Part shown: positions 35,877 through 44,789 of the stretch, one piece after another
Position numbering within the stretch: position 1 is the stretch's first letter
How the letters are laid out: the number at the start of each line of letters is the position of its first letter
Source of the DNA: Polyangium jinanense
GTDB taxonomy: Bacteria > Myxococcota > Polyangia > Polyangiales > Polyangiaceae
DNA: 64,000 nucleotides
Assembly (NCBI RefSeq): GCF_028435365.1
Contig: NZ_JAGTJJ010000007.1
Location: forward strand, 186,001-250,000
Direction of reading: 5' to 3'
Made by a program: the position numbers and the translations under genes
Notes under the pieces: model-generated
What the model saw: only the letters and a program-made list of their open reading frames with translations
Told to the model about the DNA's origin: nothing
The model's database searches: none

Positions 35877-36033
35877 ACGCTCCAAGCTATCCGAACGTCC
35901 GGTGCGTCGGGGCGCAAAGTCGGTGCGTCGCCGGGGTGGAAGCGCGTCTTCCCAGGGGCGCGCATCCTTGACGCGACGAGATCGTCGTTCGACGCTGTTC
36001 GTGCCGCCTTCTCACGCCTTCGGAGGGATGGAT

Positions 36034-37161
36034 ATGCGCTTGCTCGACCGGATGCTCGCCGCGCACGCGTGGCCAACGTGCGCGCTCGTTTTGATGGGCC
36101 TCGCCGCCGCGTGTGGTTCGAGCGGAGAAACCACGTCGAGCGGGCTTCTGTCCGGTGGCCACGGGGGGAGCGGCGGCGTGCTCACGGGCGTGGGCGTGGG
36201 CGGCTCGGGCGGGGCGTCGTCCGTGTCGTCATCGAGTTCCAGCGGCGAAGGCGGCTCGGGCGGGGGCGAGGTGAAGCTCGGGCCGCCCTATCCGATCGTG
36301 CTCTCGCACGGATTCTTTGGGTTCGAAGATTTCGCTGGGGCCGGTTTCGCGACCTATTTCTACGAGGTCAAAGATCACCTCGCGTCGCAGGGCGAGGTCC
36401 TCGTGTTCACGCCGGCGGTCGATCCGTTCAACACCTCGGACTTTCGCGGCGCGCAGCTCGTCGAGCACATCGAGCAGATCCTCGCGATCACCGGCCACGA
36501 GAAGGTCAACATCATCGGCCACTCGCAGGGCGGGCTCGACGCCCGCGTCGCGGCGAATCTCCGACCCGACCTCGTGGCCAGCGTGGTCACGGTGGCGACG
36601 CCCCACGGCGGATCGCGCGTCGCGGACATCGCGCTCGATCTCGTGAGTGATCCGGCCGCGCAGGACGTCGTGAGTGATCTGCTCGAGATCATCGGCGCGC
36701 CGCTCTACGACGAGTTCGGCGAGCAGACGAACGTATGGAAGCCCCTCGAGCTCTTCAGCCAGCCCGGGATCACCGCCTTCAACAAGGCGCACCTGGACGA
36801 GCCCGGCGTGTTTTACGCCTCGATCGCGGGCCGCACGGACCTGCACCTCGGCGGCGACATCTGCGACGCCGACGTCTCGCTGCCGTTCATCGCCGAGTGG
36901 CAAGGAAAGCTCGACACGGTGGATCCGCTGCTCTCGGTCTTCGAGACGATCCTCGACGGAGGCTTCGGCGATCCGTATCCGAACGACGGGCTCGTGCGCG
37001 TCGTCGATTCGAAGCGCGGCGAGTTTTGGGGCTGCTTGCCCGTCGATCACCTCGACGAGGTCGGCCAGCTCTTCGGCGACTCGGCCGGCATCGGCAACGG
37101 CTGGAAGCACAAAGTCTTCTACGCCGACGTGGTGGCCGAGCTGCGCAAGCGCGGATTTTAG
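36034..37161 (+). CDS. Secreted triacylglycerol lipase, family I type, lipoprotein-like
   Basis: The protein has 375 residues. ATG 36034 has GGAGGG seven bases upstream. The N-terminus is a signal with a Cys (VLMGLAAAC) and then a Gly/Ser tether of about 60 residues. The catalytic domain starts YPIVLSHGFFGF, the oxyanion region of bacterial lipases. The nucleophile elbow GHSQGG has Ser at residue 164. The acid is probably in YPNDGLVRV and the His in PVDHLDEVGQ; the NDGLV ... HLDEV pair is typical of family I lipases. No foldase gene is adjacent. The lipid anchor suggests it works at the cell surface on long-chain esters. Confidence 0.88.
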   Translation: MRLLDRMLAAHAWPTCALVLMGLAAACGSSGETTSSGLLSGGHGGSGGVLTGVGVGGSGGASSVSSSSSSGEGGSGGGEVKLGPPYPIVLSHGFFGFEDFAGAGFATYFYEVKDHLASQGEVLVFTPAVDPFNTSDFRGAQLVEHIEQILAITGHEKVNIIGHSQGGLDARVAANLRPDLVASVVTVATPHGGSRVADIALDLVSDPAAQDVVSDLLEIIGAPLYDEFGEQTNVWKPLELFSQPGITAFNKAHLDEPGVFYASIAGRTDLHLGGDICDADVSLPFIAEWQGKLDTVDPLLSVFETILDGGFGDPYPNDGLVRVVDSKRGEFWGCLPVDHLDEVGQLFGDSAGIGNGWKHKVFYADVVAELRKRGF

Positions 37162-37477
37162 CCGCAACGCGCAGAGCACGATCGGAACAGCGTAGCAGTT
37201 TTCCGGCGGCCCCAGCGCGTCGGCGCGCGCTATCGAAGAGGACGACGTGGACGAAAGCGGCGATCAGTTGACGCTTCTTCGTCTTCTTCCGCGGATCGTT
37301 TCCCGTACTCGTTCCCTTGTTTGGGGCGAACTTGTGTTCGGGTGCGGTTTCCCACAGCTCGCCGTGACGGCGAAGATCCTTTTCGCGTGCACGTGCCGGC
37401 AGCAGTCGTCTTCCGATTGCGGTTCGTGTATATCCTGAGCGTCTGCGCGTGCGTCGTCGGCTCCGTCGGAGGCGAGT
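37162..37477. other. Intergenic region upstream of the stressosome operon
   Basis: These 316 bases hold no gene I can support. A GTG-started 63-codon frame at 37247-37438 has no family resemblance and no ribosome site. TGTATATCCT at 37427-37436 resembles an extended -10 region, but no matching -35 is seen. TTGACG at 37268-37273 lacks a good -10. The operon promoter is expected here. Confidence 0.4.
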
Positions 37478-38485
37478 TTGGAAGAGGGTAACCAAGGTTC
37501 GGAGATCGAGCGGCTGAAGGCCGAATTGGCGGCCCTTCAGCAGAAGCTCGAGGAGCGTGAGCGCTCCGAAGCCGCCCTGCGCACGGAGAACGAGGCCCTG
37601 CGCACGCTCTTCCGGCAGCTCCCGGTCGCGGTGTGGGCGACGGACCACGAAGGCAACGTGACCATGGGCAACCCCGAGGCCGATCGGCTCCTCGGGGTCC
37701 CCGAGACGGCGCCCACGGCTCCGCCCGTGGAAGAGTGGGGCGAAGGCGCCATCTACCTGCACGCCGACAAGAACACGCCTTATTCGCTGGAGGAGCTGCC
37801 GCACACGCGCGCGCTCCGCGGCGAGTCCGTCCGGACGGCCGAGCTCTTCTTCCGCAACGGCAACGTGCCCGACGGCGTGTGGCTCGAGGTCCACGCGGCG
37901 CCGCTGCGCGACGCTTCCGGCAAGCAGACGGGCGCGGTTTCGGTGTTCATCGACAGCGAGGCGCGCAAGAACTTCGAGGAAGAGGTCGCGCTGCGCAACA
38001 AGGAGCTCGTCGCCAGCGAGTCGGAGAAGTCGGAGCTCATCGCGCGGCTCAGGATGGCCGTGCAGGAGCTCTCGACCCCGATCCTGACGCTCTGGGAGGA
38101 CGTGCTCGCGCTCCCCGTGATCGGCGTGGTCGATTCACGGCGCAGCGCCGAGATGATGGAGCGGCTGCTCGACGAGATCGTGCGCAGTCAGTCGCGATTC
38201 GTCATCATCGATCTCACGGGCGTCGAGGTGATCGACACCTCGACCGCCGATCACTTCATGAAGCTGGTCAAGGCCGTCGGGCTGATCGGCGCGCGTTGCG
38301 TGCTGACCGGTATCCGGCCCGCGGTCGCGCAAACGTTGGTCGATCTCGACGTCAACTTCGGCCAGCTCGAGACGTTGCGAAATTTGAAGCACGGGCTTCG
38401 CTACTGTCTGCGGTGGCTCGATGCCGAGGATACCGGGCAGAACGCGGTGAGCGAGGGCGAGGCCAGGAGGGCCCGATGGTCATGA
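37478..38485 (+). CDS. RsbR-like stressosome protein (PAS + STAS)
   Basis: The protein has 335 residues from TTG 37478, with GGAGG five bases upstream. Residues ~1-45 are a coiled coil and ~45-160 look like a PAS sensor domain (LPVAVWATDHEGNV, then WLEVHAAPLRD). Residues ~195-315 are a STAS domain of the RsbR type. By comparison with B. subtilis RsbRA, the two phosphorylation sites correspond to Ser220 (VVDS, where RsbRA has Thr171) and Thr254 (VIDT, Thr205). The TGIRPAVAQT motif is present. RsbR and RsbS form the stressosome core that sequesters RsbT. The PAS input replaces the globin-like sensor of B. subtilis. Its end overlaps the next gene by 10 bases. Confidence 0.88.
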   Translation: MEEGNQGSEIERLKAELAALQQKLEERERSEAALRTENEALRTLFRQLPVAVWATDHEGNVTMGNPEADRLLGVPETAPTAPPVEEWGEGAIYLHADKNTPYSLEELPHTRALRGESVRTAELFFRNGNVPDGVWLEVHAAPLRDASGKQTGAVSVFIDSEARKNFEEEVALRNKELVASESEKSELIARLRMAVQELSTPILTLWEDVLALPVIGVVDSRRSAEMMERLLDEIVRSQSRFVIIDLTGVEVIDTSTADHFMKLVKAVGLIGARCVLTGIRPAVAQTLVDLDVNFGQLETLRNLKHGLRYCLRWLDAEDTGQNAVSEGEARRARWS

Positions 38486-38904
38486 TGATGGAAACGCAGC
38501 GGATCCCGATCGTACGCCTGTCTGGAAAGTTGATCGTATCGATCCAGACCGCGCTTTCGGACACCGTGGTGGATCGGCTGCAGCAAGACGTCGCGGCCGC
38601 TTGCGAGAAGGGTGACGCGCGCGGGCTCGTCGTGGACGTCTCCGGCGTCGACGTGCTCGACAGCTACATCACGCGCAGCCTGCGTGACCTCGCGGTCATG
38701 GCGAGGCTGATGGGCGTGGAGACCGTGGTCTGCGGCCTCCGGCCCGCCGTCGCGATGACGCTCGTCGAGATGGGCATGGAGCTGCCCGGCGTGCGCACGG
38801 CGCTGAACCTCGATCGCGCGCTCGCGCTGCTCGATTCACTCCAGCCCGAGGGGCTGCCGCACGACCTCGCCGGCGAAGGGGACGAGTGGGAGGGCGAGGC
38901 GTGA
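38476..38904 (+). CDS. rsbS: RsbS-like stressosome scaffold (STAS domain)
   Basis: The protein has 142 residues. ATG 38476 has AGGAGG five bases upstream and overlaps the RsbR-like gene. The single STAS domain carries VDVSGVDVLDSY with Ser63, the equivalent of the RsbS Ser59 phosphorylated by RsbT, and then TVVCGLRPAVAMTLVEMG. An acidic C-terminal tail (EGDEWEGEA) is extra. It should hold RsbT in the resting state and release it after phosphorylation. Confidence 0.9.
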   Translation: MVMMMETQRIPIVRLSGKLIVSIQTALSDTVVDRLQQDVAAACEKGDARGLVVDVSGVDVLDSYITRSLRDLAVMARLMGVETVVCGLRPAVAMTLVEMGMELPGVRTALNLDRALALLDSLQPEGLPHDLAGEGDEWEGEA

Positions 38905-38947
38905 CCATCGTCTCTCGGACGACGCGGTGGAGGAGGAGGCGCGATCG

Positions 38948-39628
38948 ATGAACGAGGTCGCGGGGGAAATCCTCGCCATCTTGCGGCGGTACCTCTCGGA
39001 GCCGACGAGCCGGTCGCTCCTCACGTCCGCCGCCAGACGAGCGAACGTGAGGCTCGAGGTGCTGGTGCGCTCCGAGATCCCGCAGCTCGTCCAGCAGCTC
39101 GGTCCGGGCTTGAACATCTTCTTGCAGGAGCCGGAGAAGCTCCAGAACTGCAAGAGTCTGCTCGCGCTCGTGGCCGTGGAGAACGCTCCATCGATCCCCA
39201 TGGAGTCCCAGCCGCAGCAGGCCGAGTCGCGCCCCGATGGCATCAGCGTCCCGATCCGCGCCGAGCACGACGTCGTTCGTGCCCGCACGCTCGGCAAGGA
39301 CATGGCCAAGCAGCTCGGGTTCTCCGAGGTCGTCCAGACGAAGGTCGCGACGGCCGTCTCCGAACTCGCGCGCAACATCTTCCAGTACGCAGGGACCGGC
39401 GAAATCCGGATCCGGCGGATCGAAGGTAAGAAGCGCGGCATCGAGGTCGTGGCCCGCGATCAAGGGCCTGGGATCTCCGATCCGGCGCTGATCCTCAGCG
39501 GCGCCTATCGCTCGAAATGGGGTATGGGCGCGGGCCTCCGCGGCACCAAGCGGCTCGTCGACGAGTTCGAGCTCGACACGCATCCCGGCCTCGGCACCAC
39601 GGTCCGCATCCGAAAGTACGCCGAGTAG
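38948..39628 (+). CDS. rsbT: RsbT-like serine kinase (HATPase) with N-terminal extension
   Basis: The protein has 226 residues from ATG 38948. GTG 38927 is also possible, but the GAGGAGGAGG stretch fits the ATG. The C-terminal ~130 residues are RsbT-like: VRARTLGKDMAKQLGF, VATAVSELARNIFQYA (N-box), ARDQGPGISD (G1) and GMGAGLRGTKRLVDEF (G2). The N-terminal ~90 residues are helical (LVQQLGPGLNIFLQ) and are not found in the short classical RsbT. They may add a regulatory or dimer interface. It should phosphorylate the RsbR and RsbS homologues and pass the signal on. Confidence 0.88.
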   Translation: MNEVAGEILAILRRYLSEPTSRSLLTSAARRANVRLEVLVRSEIPQLVQQLGPGLNIFLQEPEKLQNCKSLLALVAVENAPSIPMESQPQQAESRPDGISVPIRAEHDVVRARTLGKDMAKQLGFSEVVQTKVATAVSELARNIFQYAGTGEIRIRRIEGKKRGIEVVARDQGPGISDPALILSGAYRSKWGMGAGLRGTKRLVDEFELDTHPGLGTTVRIRKYAE

Positions 39629-39631
39629 CCC

Positions 39632-40201
39632 GTGGATATAGGCACGGCAGAGCGCCCCGCAGATGGGGAAACCGTCTGCGGCGACGCACACCTCATCCTG
39701 GAGCGAAAGCCCCGCACGCTTATCCTCGTCGCCGACGGCCTCGGCCACGGCCCCCACGCGGCGCTCGCCGCCTCGACGCTTTGCAAGTACATCGAAGAGC
39801 ACGCCGAAGAGCCGCTCGAGATGCTCCTGCGCGGCGCCGACAGGGCCGTGGCCAGCACGCGCGGCGCCGCGGTGATGCTCGCTCGCGTCGACATGCAGAC
39901 GGCGACGCTCGACGTCGCAGGCGTCGGCAACGTCGCGCTCCGCTCGTGGAGCAAGGAGAAGATCCAGCCGCTGCCCGCGCGCGGCGTGCTCGGCCGTGGC
40001 ATTCGCCACGTGCGGATCTTCCGTTACGGCCTCGTGCACGGCGACATGTTCGCGCTCTACACGGACGGCATCTCCGGCAGCTTCGACATCGATCAGGTCA
40101 AACACCAGAGCGCCACGGCAATCGCTCGCTCGGTCCTCGAGGGCTATCGCAAATCCCACGACGACGCGACGTGCGTGGTCGTGCGCTACCTGGATCGCTG
40201 A
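39632..40201 (+). CDS. rsbX: RsbX-like PP2C-type serine phosphatase
   Basis: The protein has 189 residues from GTG 39632, three bases after the previous stop, so it is probably translationally coupled. The SpoIIE/PP2C pattern is clear: ETVCGDAHL, LILVADGLGHGPHAALAAST, a central GVGNVALR, ALYTDGISGSF and the closing DDATCVVVRY. In B. subtilis RsbX dephosphorylates RsbR and RsbS and resets the stressosome. It is a single-domain enzyme without a sensor. The stop overlaps the next start (TGATG). Confidence 0.88.
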   Translation: MDIGTAERPADGETVCGDAHLILERKPRTLILVADGLGHGPHAALAASTLCKYIEEHAEEPLEMLLRGADRAVASTRGAAVMLARVDMQTATLDVAGVGNVALRSWSKEKIQPLPARGVLGRGIRHVRIFRYGLVHGDMFALYTDGISGSFDIDQVKHQSATAIARSVLEGYRKSHDDATCVVVRYLDR

Positions 40202-40710
40202 TGTCGAAGGTGCCCGCGATCGTGCCCGAGCCGCTCTCGTTCGACATCGGCAACGAGCACGACCGCTTCTGGTGCGCCGCCGAGGGGCGAAGGTACGCCG
40301 CCGTGATCGGCTTCGACGCCAAGGCCCAGGGCGAGGTTGCGATCTGCATCGCCGAGCTCGTCTCGAACGTCGCCAAGTTCGCGGGGCAAGGCACGCTCGC
40401 GCTCTCGACGGTGACCGAGCCGCGTCTCGGCATCCGTATCGTCGTCGAGGACGCGGGCCCCGGCATCGACAACCCCGCGAGCGTGTTCGAGGACGGTTTT
40501 TCCGAGGGGCGCAGGCTCGAACCGGGCACGCAAAGGCGCAGCGGGCAGGGGCTCGGCGTCGGGCTCGGCGCCGTGGCGCGCATGATGAGCCACGTCGAGA
40601 TGGAGAACGTGCCGAGCCGCGGCTTGCGGGTCGTCTGCCTCAAGTGGCTCGATCCGCCGCGCGGCGGATCCGGCCCGTACCCGGCCTCGGGGCCGAGCAG
40701 CGCGCGGTAG
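40201..40710 (+). CDS. Second small HATPase (RsbW/RsbT-like anti-sigma or kinase)
   Basis: The protein has 169 residues; ATG 40201 overlaps the RsbX-like stop by one base. The HATPase boxes are AICIAELVSNVAKF, VEDAGPGIDN and GQGLGVGLGAVARM. It resembles the RsbT-like gene in this operon but lacks its N-terminal extension, and it has a Pro/Ser-rich tail. It could be a second switch kinase or an anti-sigma factor. No sigma factor or RsbV-like antagonist is next to it, so the output target is elsewhere. Confidence 0.8.
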   Translation: MSKVPAIVPEPLSFDIGNEHDRFWCAAEGRRYAAVIGFDAKAQGEVAICIAELVSNVAKFAGQGTLALSTVTEPRLGIRIVVEDAGPGIDNPASVFEDGFSEGRRLEPGTQRRSGQGLGVGLGAVARMMSHVEMENVPSRGLRVVCLKWLDPPRGGSGPYPASGPSSAR

Positions 40711-40715
40711 CTCGC

Positions 40716-42413
40716 TCAGCGAGGCGCCGCGCGTCCGCCGCCCCGCGCGAGGAAGGCCTCGTAGCCTTCCATCAACGCGAGGTAGATCCAGCCGCCGAGC
40801 ACCTCGGCGCCGGCGCTCGACGGGTGCGCGAGATCGGCCCCGCCGAGGCCACGCTGCACCCACACGCCCATCGAGCCGAGCCCACCCATCGCGCTCAGCG
40901 TGTCCCAGTATCCGCAGCCGACCTCGGCCGCGACCTTGCGCTGGATCGCCGCGAGCTTCGGCACGACGGGGCGGCTCGAGTAGCCCGAGCCCTTCTTGTC
41001 GGCGCGATCCATCGGCCCGATGAGCAAGCACGAGCCCTGCGGCAGCGCCGCGCGTACCTGCACGAGCACGGCCTTCATCGTGGACTCGTACTGATCGAGC
41101 GGGAAGAGCTCGCCGTCCTCGCTCTCGTTCATGCCGTACTGGAAGACGGTCAGCGCAGGATCACGTGTCTTCAATTGCTCGGCGAAATGCGCGTCGTCGC
41201 TCTTGTCGAGGAAGCGGATGCGGCAGCCCTGGATGCCGATCGCGTCGAGCACGGCGCCGGGAACGTCGCGCTCCATGGTCACGCCGAACGCGCGCACGCC
41301 GGGCCCCTCGGCGCGCACTTCGAGCTCGTGCGGGCCGTCGGGGACCTCGTAGACGCGATGCCGCGACGCCGACGCCTCCGCGCGCGTGTCGATGGTCTCG
41401 CGCGGCGCGCCGTCGATGCTCACGGTCATCGGCGCGCCGCCTTCATGCTCGAGGTAACTCACGGCGAAGCGCGAGACGGCGCGGCCGAAGGTGCCGGTCT
41501 TCGTGGTCGAGAAGCGCGAGAACGCGCCCTTGCCCTGCGCGCGGAACGACACGCCGCCGAGGCCGTAAAAGCCGTCCTTCGCGTAGGGGCCGACGACGCG
41601 ACTGACTTGCCAGCCAGGCGCCGCGAAGCGCACGACGTCGTTGTGGAAGTAGCCGGGCCAGGCGTTCGCCATGAGCATGAAGCCATGGCCCGCGTCGCCG
41701 AAGCGGCGCTGGAGCTTGCGGCGCAGCGTCGCCGTGACGAAGTCGCTCGCGACGATCGAGTCGCCGAAGTAGGTGACGCGCGCGATCGCCTTTGGCTCCT
41801 TGCGCTCGACGGCGGCGAGACGGCCGTAAAACGCGGCGAGCGCGTGGCCCGAGGGATCCTCGATTGATCGCGGGGGTTTTCCAGTCTCGGTGGTGCTCGC
41901 CGCGGGCACGATCTCGGCTGCGGCGGGCGGGAGCGCGACCTCCTCGGGCTGGCGCAGCTCGGCCTGCTCCGTCGTTTCCATCGCGAGCGCCGTCTCGCCG
42001 ACGGAGGCCGTGGGCTCGGGCGCGGGCGACACCGCGACGAGGCCTGCGCCCTCGGGCAACGGCGTGAGCAGGCGCAGGCGCGCGAGCGACGGGGAGAAGT
42101 AGGGGATGGCCACGAGCGTGGCGAGCGTCATGAGCGCGATCGCGGCCTGCGAGTGCAGTCCGTTGATGCGCGGCGCCTCGGGTTCGTCGGTCGTCGTGGC
42201 GGGCCGCGCTGCCGCCTCCGGGGGCGAAGGCGCGACGCGGGGCGCGTCCTTGGCCTGCGGGGCGTCCTTGGCCTGCGGCGCCTTTGGCGGCGCTTCCTGC
42301 GGCGCAGGGGCCGCCTTCGGCGTCGCCTCGGGCGCTCGTGCGTTCGGGGGGGACTTCTTGGCTTGTGCGCGCGGCGAGGCTTGTGCCGCGCGGCGCCGAC
42401 GACGACCGGTCAT
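40716..42413 (-). CDS. Membrane-anchored SGNH/GDSL-family hydrolase
   Basis: The protein has 565 residues. The N-terminal ~85 are cytoplasmic, Arg then Ala/Pro/Lys-rich, with a repeat AKDAPQAKDAP. A single membrane helix follows at about 89-105 (AIALMTLATLVAIPYF) and then a Pro/Glu-rich periplasmic linker to ~185. The hydrolase has YFGDSIVASDF with Ser219, a Gly and Asn block (FQYGMNESED), and a late ADLAHPSSAG with the Asp-x-x-His pair. Similar domains act as esterases or on peptidoglycan/polysaccharide O-acetyl groups. It follows the FHA gene by 10 bases, so the two form an operon. Confidence 0.8.
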   Translation of the reverse strand: MTGRRRRRAAQASPRAQAKKSPPNARAPEATPKAAPAPQEAPPKAPQAKDAPQAKDAPRVAPSPPEAAARPATTTDEPEAPRINGLHSQAAIALMTLATLVAIPYFSPSLARLRLLTPLPEGAGLVAVSPAPEPTASVGETALAMETTEQAELRQPEEVALPPAAAEIVPAASTTETGKPPRSIEDPSGHALAAFYGRLAAVERKEPKAIARVTYFGDSIVASDFVTATLRRKLQRRFGDAGHGFMLMANAWPGYFHNDVVRFAAPGWQVSRVVGPYAKDGFYGLGGVSFRAQGKGAFSRFSTTKTGTFGRAVSRFAVSYLEHEGGAPMTVSIDGAPRETIDTRAEASASRHRVYEVPDGPHELEVRAEGPGVRAFGVTMERDVPGAVLDAIGIQGCRIRFLDKSDDAHFAEQLKTRDPALTVFQYGMNESEDGELFPLDQYESTMKAVLVQVRAALPQGSCLLIGPMDRADKKGSGYSSRPVVPKLAAIQRKVAAEVGCGYWDTLSAMGGLGSMGVWVQRGLGGADLAHPSSAGAEVLGGWIYLALMEGYEAFLARGGGRAAPR

Positions 42414-42423
42414 CGGCGCGTGC

Positions 42424-43932
42424 TCAGCCGCCCTGCTTTTGCTTGAGCATCGCGATTGCGCGGTCCTTGCAGGCCGTGTCGCGCTGGTGCCTGCAGATCG
42501 CGATGAGCATCTTGATGTCCGCTTCGCTCGCCTTGCCGGACCAGACCTTCGGCTCGAGGCCCTTGCGGATCGCGGCCTCGTCGAACTGTCCGGGCGGAGG
42601 CGGCGCGGTCTGCGTCGGCGCCGCCGGCTCCGACGACTTCACCGGCGCAGTGCCCGTGCTGCCCGTGGTGCCGCCGCCGTTGAAGCTCCCGCCGCCGTTG
42701 TTTGGCGGGACGTACACGCCGCCGCCGTTGTTCGGCGTGGGTGCCGTCGGCTCGGGGCCGGCGAGGGCGTGGAGCTGATCGGCGGCCTTCTTGCGCTGAT
42801 CCGCGCTCACGCTCGGCGTCGAGGCGATCTGCTGCAGGATGCGCTTCTTCTCGGTGACGTCCTCGAGCTGATCGGCCTTGCTGAACATCCAGTCGGCCCA
42901 CTTCGACTCGATGTCCTTGAACGGCTGGCTCTCGCGGACGGGGGAGTTGTCGTTGATGGCCTGGAGCTTCGTGTGCGCGCGATCGAAATCCTTCGCGTCG
43001 ACGAGCTCCTTGGCTTCCTTCAGGACTTGCGCCTCGAAGGCGCTCATCTCCGGCGTCTCGACGGTGTTCGTCGTGGTCGTGGTCGTGGTCCGCGTCATCC
43101 CGACGATCACGCCGATCACCCCGAGGCCCACGACCGCGCCGATGCCGATGAGCTTGCCGAGGCTCGGGCCACGCGGCGGCGGCGCGGGCGTGCCCACGCT
43201 CGTCGCGACGTTGTCGAACGAGCCCATCGGCCGCATGGCCTGGCCGTCGACGCCGAGGCCCATGCCGGCGCGGAAGATCTTGCCCGCGCCAACGAAGCGC
43301 AGGCGCACGTCGCCGAGCTCGAGCGCGTCGCCCGCCTCGAGGATGCCGCGCTTCAGCTCCACGCCGTTGATGCGGATGCCGTTCGCGCTGCCCTTGTCGA
43401 TGATCTCGTAGCGGCCGTTGCCGAGCGCGATGAGCTCGGCGTGCAGGCGGCTGACGGAGCTGTGGTTGATCGAGATCGTCGCCTCTTCGGCGCGGCCGAT
43501 CGTGAAGTGCTCGCGATCGAGCGGGTACTCGGCGCCCGGGTTTGGCCCGACGACCACGACCAGGCGGTTCGGCCTCTGATGGACCGGCACCTGCGCGAGC
43601 GCGCCTTGCTGCGCGGTCGGGTCCGGGGTCGGAACGACCTTCGACTCGTCGACCAGCTCGATCCGGTAGTCCCCGAGCTGGATGACGTCGCCGCCGTTGA
43701 TCGCCTGTTCCCCGACGACACGGACGCCGTTGACGAAGGTCCCGTTGTAGCTCGACGGATCGGAGATCGACCATCCCTGGCCGTTCCGCTTGAGCTGCGC
43801 GTGTTTACGCGAGACGTTGCGGTCGGTCAGGCGAATCGAGTTACCTTCGCCGCGTCCGAGCCCGTACTCGTCGTGGGCGAGAGGGAGTACGGTCTGTTTC
43901 CCCTCGTCGTCCTCGATCGTTAGCTTCCACAT
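42424..43932 (-). CDS. Two-FHA-domain membrane protein
   Basis: The protein has 502 residues. FHA 1 (residues ~20-100) has GLGRGEGNSIRL, SRKHAQL and SSYNGTFVNG. FHA 2 (~130-215) has FTIGRAEEATISI, SRLHAEL and GSANGIRINGV. Both keep the Arg, Ser-Arg-x-His and Asn phosphothreonine-binding pattern. A transmembrane helix follows near 270-290 (GIGAVVGLGVIGVIVG), then a Thr-run and a helical domain with a Gly/Asn/Pro linker. It should bind phosphothreonine partners of the many myxobacterial Ser/Thr kinases. The downstream hydrolase is likely co-expressed. Confidence 0.9.
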   Translation of the reverse strand: MWKLTIEDDEGKQTVLPLAHDEYGLGRGEGNSIRLTDRNVSRKHAQLKRNGQGWSISDPSSYNGTFVNGVRVVGEQAINGGDVIQLGDYRIELVDESKVVPTPDPTAQQGALAQVPVHQRPNRLVVVVGPNPGAEYPLDREHFTIGRAEEATISINHSSVSRLHAELIALGNGRYEIIDKGSANGIRINGVELKRGILEAGDALELGDVRLRFVGAGKIFRAGMGLGVDGQAMRPMGSFDNVATSVGTPAPPPRGPSLGKLIGIGAVVGLGVIGVIVGMTRTTTTTTTNTVETPEMSAFEAQVLKEAKELVDAKDFDRAHTKLQAINDNSPVRESQPFKDIESKWADWMFSKADQLEDVTEKKRILQQIASTPSVSADQRKKAADQLHALAGPEPTAPTPNNGGGVYVPPNNGGGSFNGGGTTGSTGTAPVKSSEPAAPTQTAPPPPGQFDEAAIRKGLEPKVWSGKASEADIKMLIAICRHQRDTACKDRAIAMLKQKQGG

Positions 43933-44086
43933 AGACGGGTTGCCGCGAGGCGTGGCTCGACGGATAGAGGTACTTTACCGATGGATCCCCGCCGAACGCA
44001 ATGCTCGTTTGTGGACGGGGGAAAGGGGTTCTCGGGCGAGGTGCGCGACGAGACCATCGTGTTCTCGGGCCTCGTCGCGCGCACGT

Positions 44087-44776
44087 TCAACCCGATTTGG
44101 CTTTGACCGGGCGATACGGGTGCAGGAAGGATGCGAGCGAGCTCGGGTTGCGCGTCTGGAGCCAGAGGCGGCCCTGACCCTGGAAGTTGCACACGAGGCC
44201 TTCACCACCGAGGAAGAGGCTCTTCAAGCCGCCGACCTTGCTGATGTTGTACTGGAGGCCCTGCGTGAACGCGACCATGTGCGTGTTGTCGCAGATGTAG
44301 CCGTAGTACTGCTGGCCGATGTCGAGCACGTGCGCGCCGCCGTAGCAGTTGAACCAGAGATAACCCTGGCCGTACGCGCGGATGAGGAAGAGGCCGCCCG
44401 AGAAGAAGCCCTTCGCGCCTTGCCACTTCGTGTCGAGCGTGACGCCCGGCGTGGAGGCGAGGTAGGCGCCGGATTGCAGGAAGAGCTCCATGCCCGGCTG
44501 CATCGTGATGCACACGATCGCGCCCTCGGGCGCGGGCGCGAACCACATGCTCTGCCCCGGCGCCGTCGCCGTGAACGTGTTCTGGAAGAGGCTCTCGCCG
44601 CCGAGGAGCTTGCGCTTGAGGGCACCGCCGATGCCGCCCTGCAAGCTCGTCTTCATCTCGATGCCCGTGTCGCGCGCGACCATCGCGCCGCTCTCGGTGA
44701 TGATCTGCTCGCCGGGTTGGTCGAAGTAGACCTGGACCAGGCCGAAGTCGGGGTTGTGACGGATCTCGTGTCGCAC
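44087..44776 (-). CDS. AIM24 / TIGR00266 family protein, copy 3 of a tandem set
   Basis: The protein has 229 residues from GTG 44776, with GAGG upstream. It follows the AIM24-family order: a beta-rich body, GEQIITESGAMVARD, KRKLLGGESLFQNTF, then APAPEGAIVCI, and GGEGLVCNFQGQGRLWLQTRNPSSL at the C-terminus. The molecular function is unknown; the mitochondrial Aim24 affects respiratory membrane organisation. It is cytoplasmic by sequence. The gene lies 13 bases after copy 2, all three copies being on the minus strand. Confidence 0.88.
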   Translation of the reverse strand: MRHEIRHNPDFGLVQVYFDQPGEQIITESGAMVARDTGIEMKTSLQGGIGGALKRKLLGGESLFQNTFTATAPGQSMWFAPAPEGAIVCITMQPGMELFLQSGAYLASTPGVTLDTKWQGAKGFFSGGLFLIRAYGQGYLWFNCYGGAHVLDIGQQYYGYICDNTHMVAFTQGLQYNISKVGGLKSLFLGGEGLVCNFQGQGRLWLQTRNPSSLASFLHPYRPVKAKSG

Positions 44777-44789
44777 GGTTAGGACCTCT

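Noticed and set aside
37247..37438. 63-codon frame upstream of the stressosome operon
   Set aside because: GTG start without ribosome site, no family resemblance, and an intergenic location where the operon promoter is expected.
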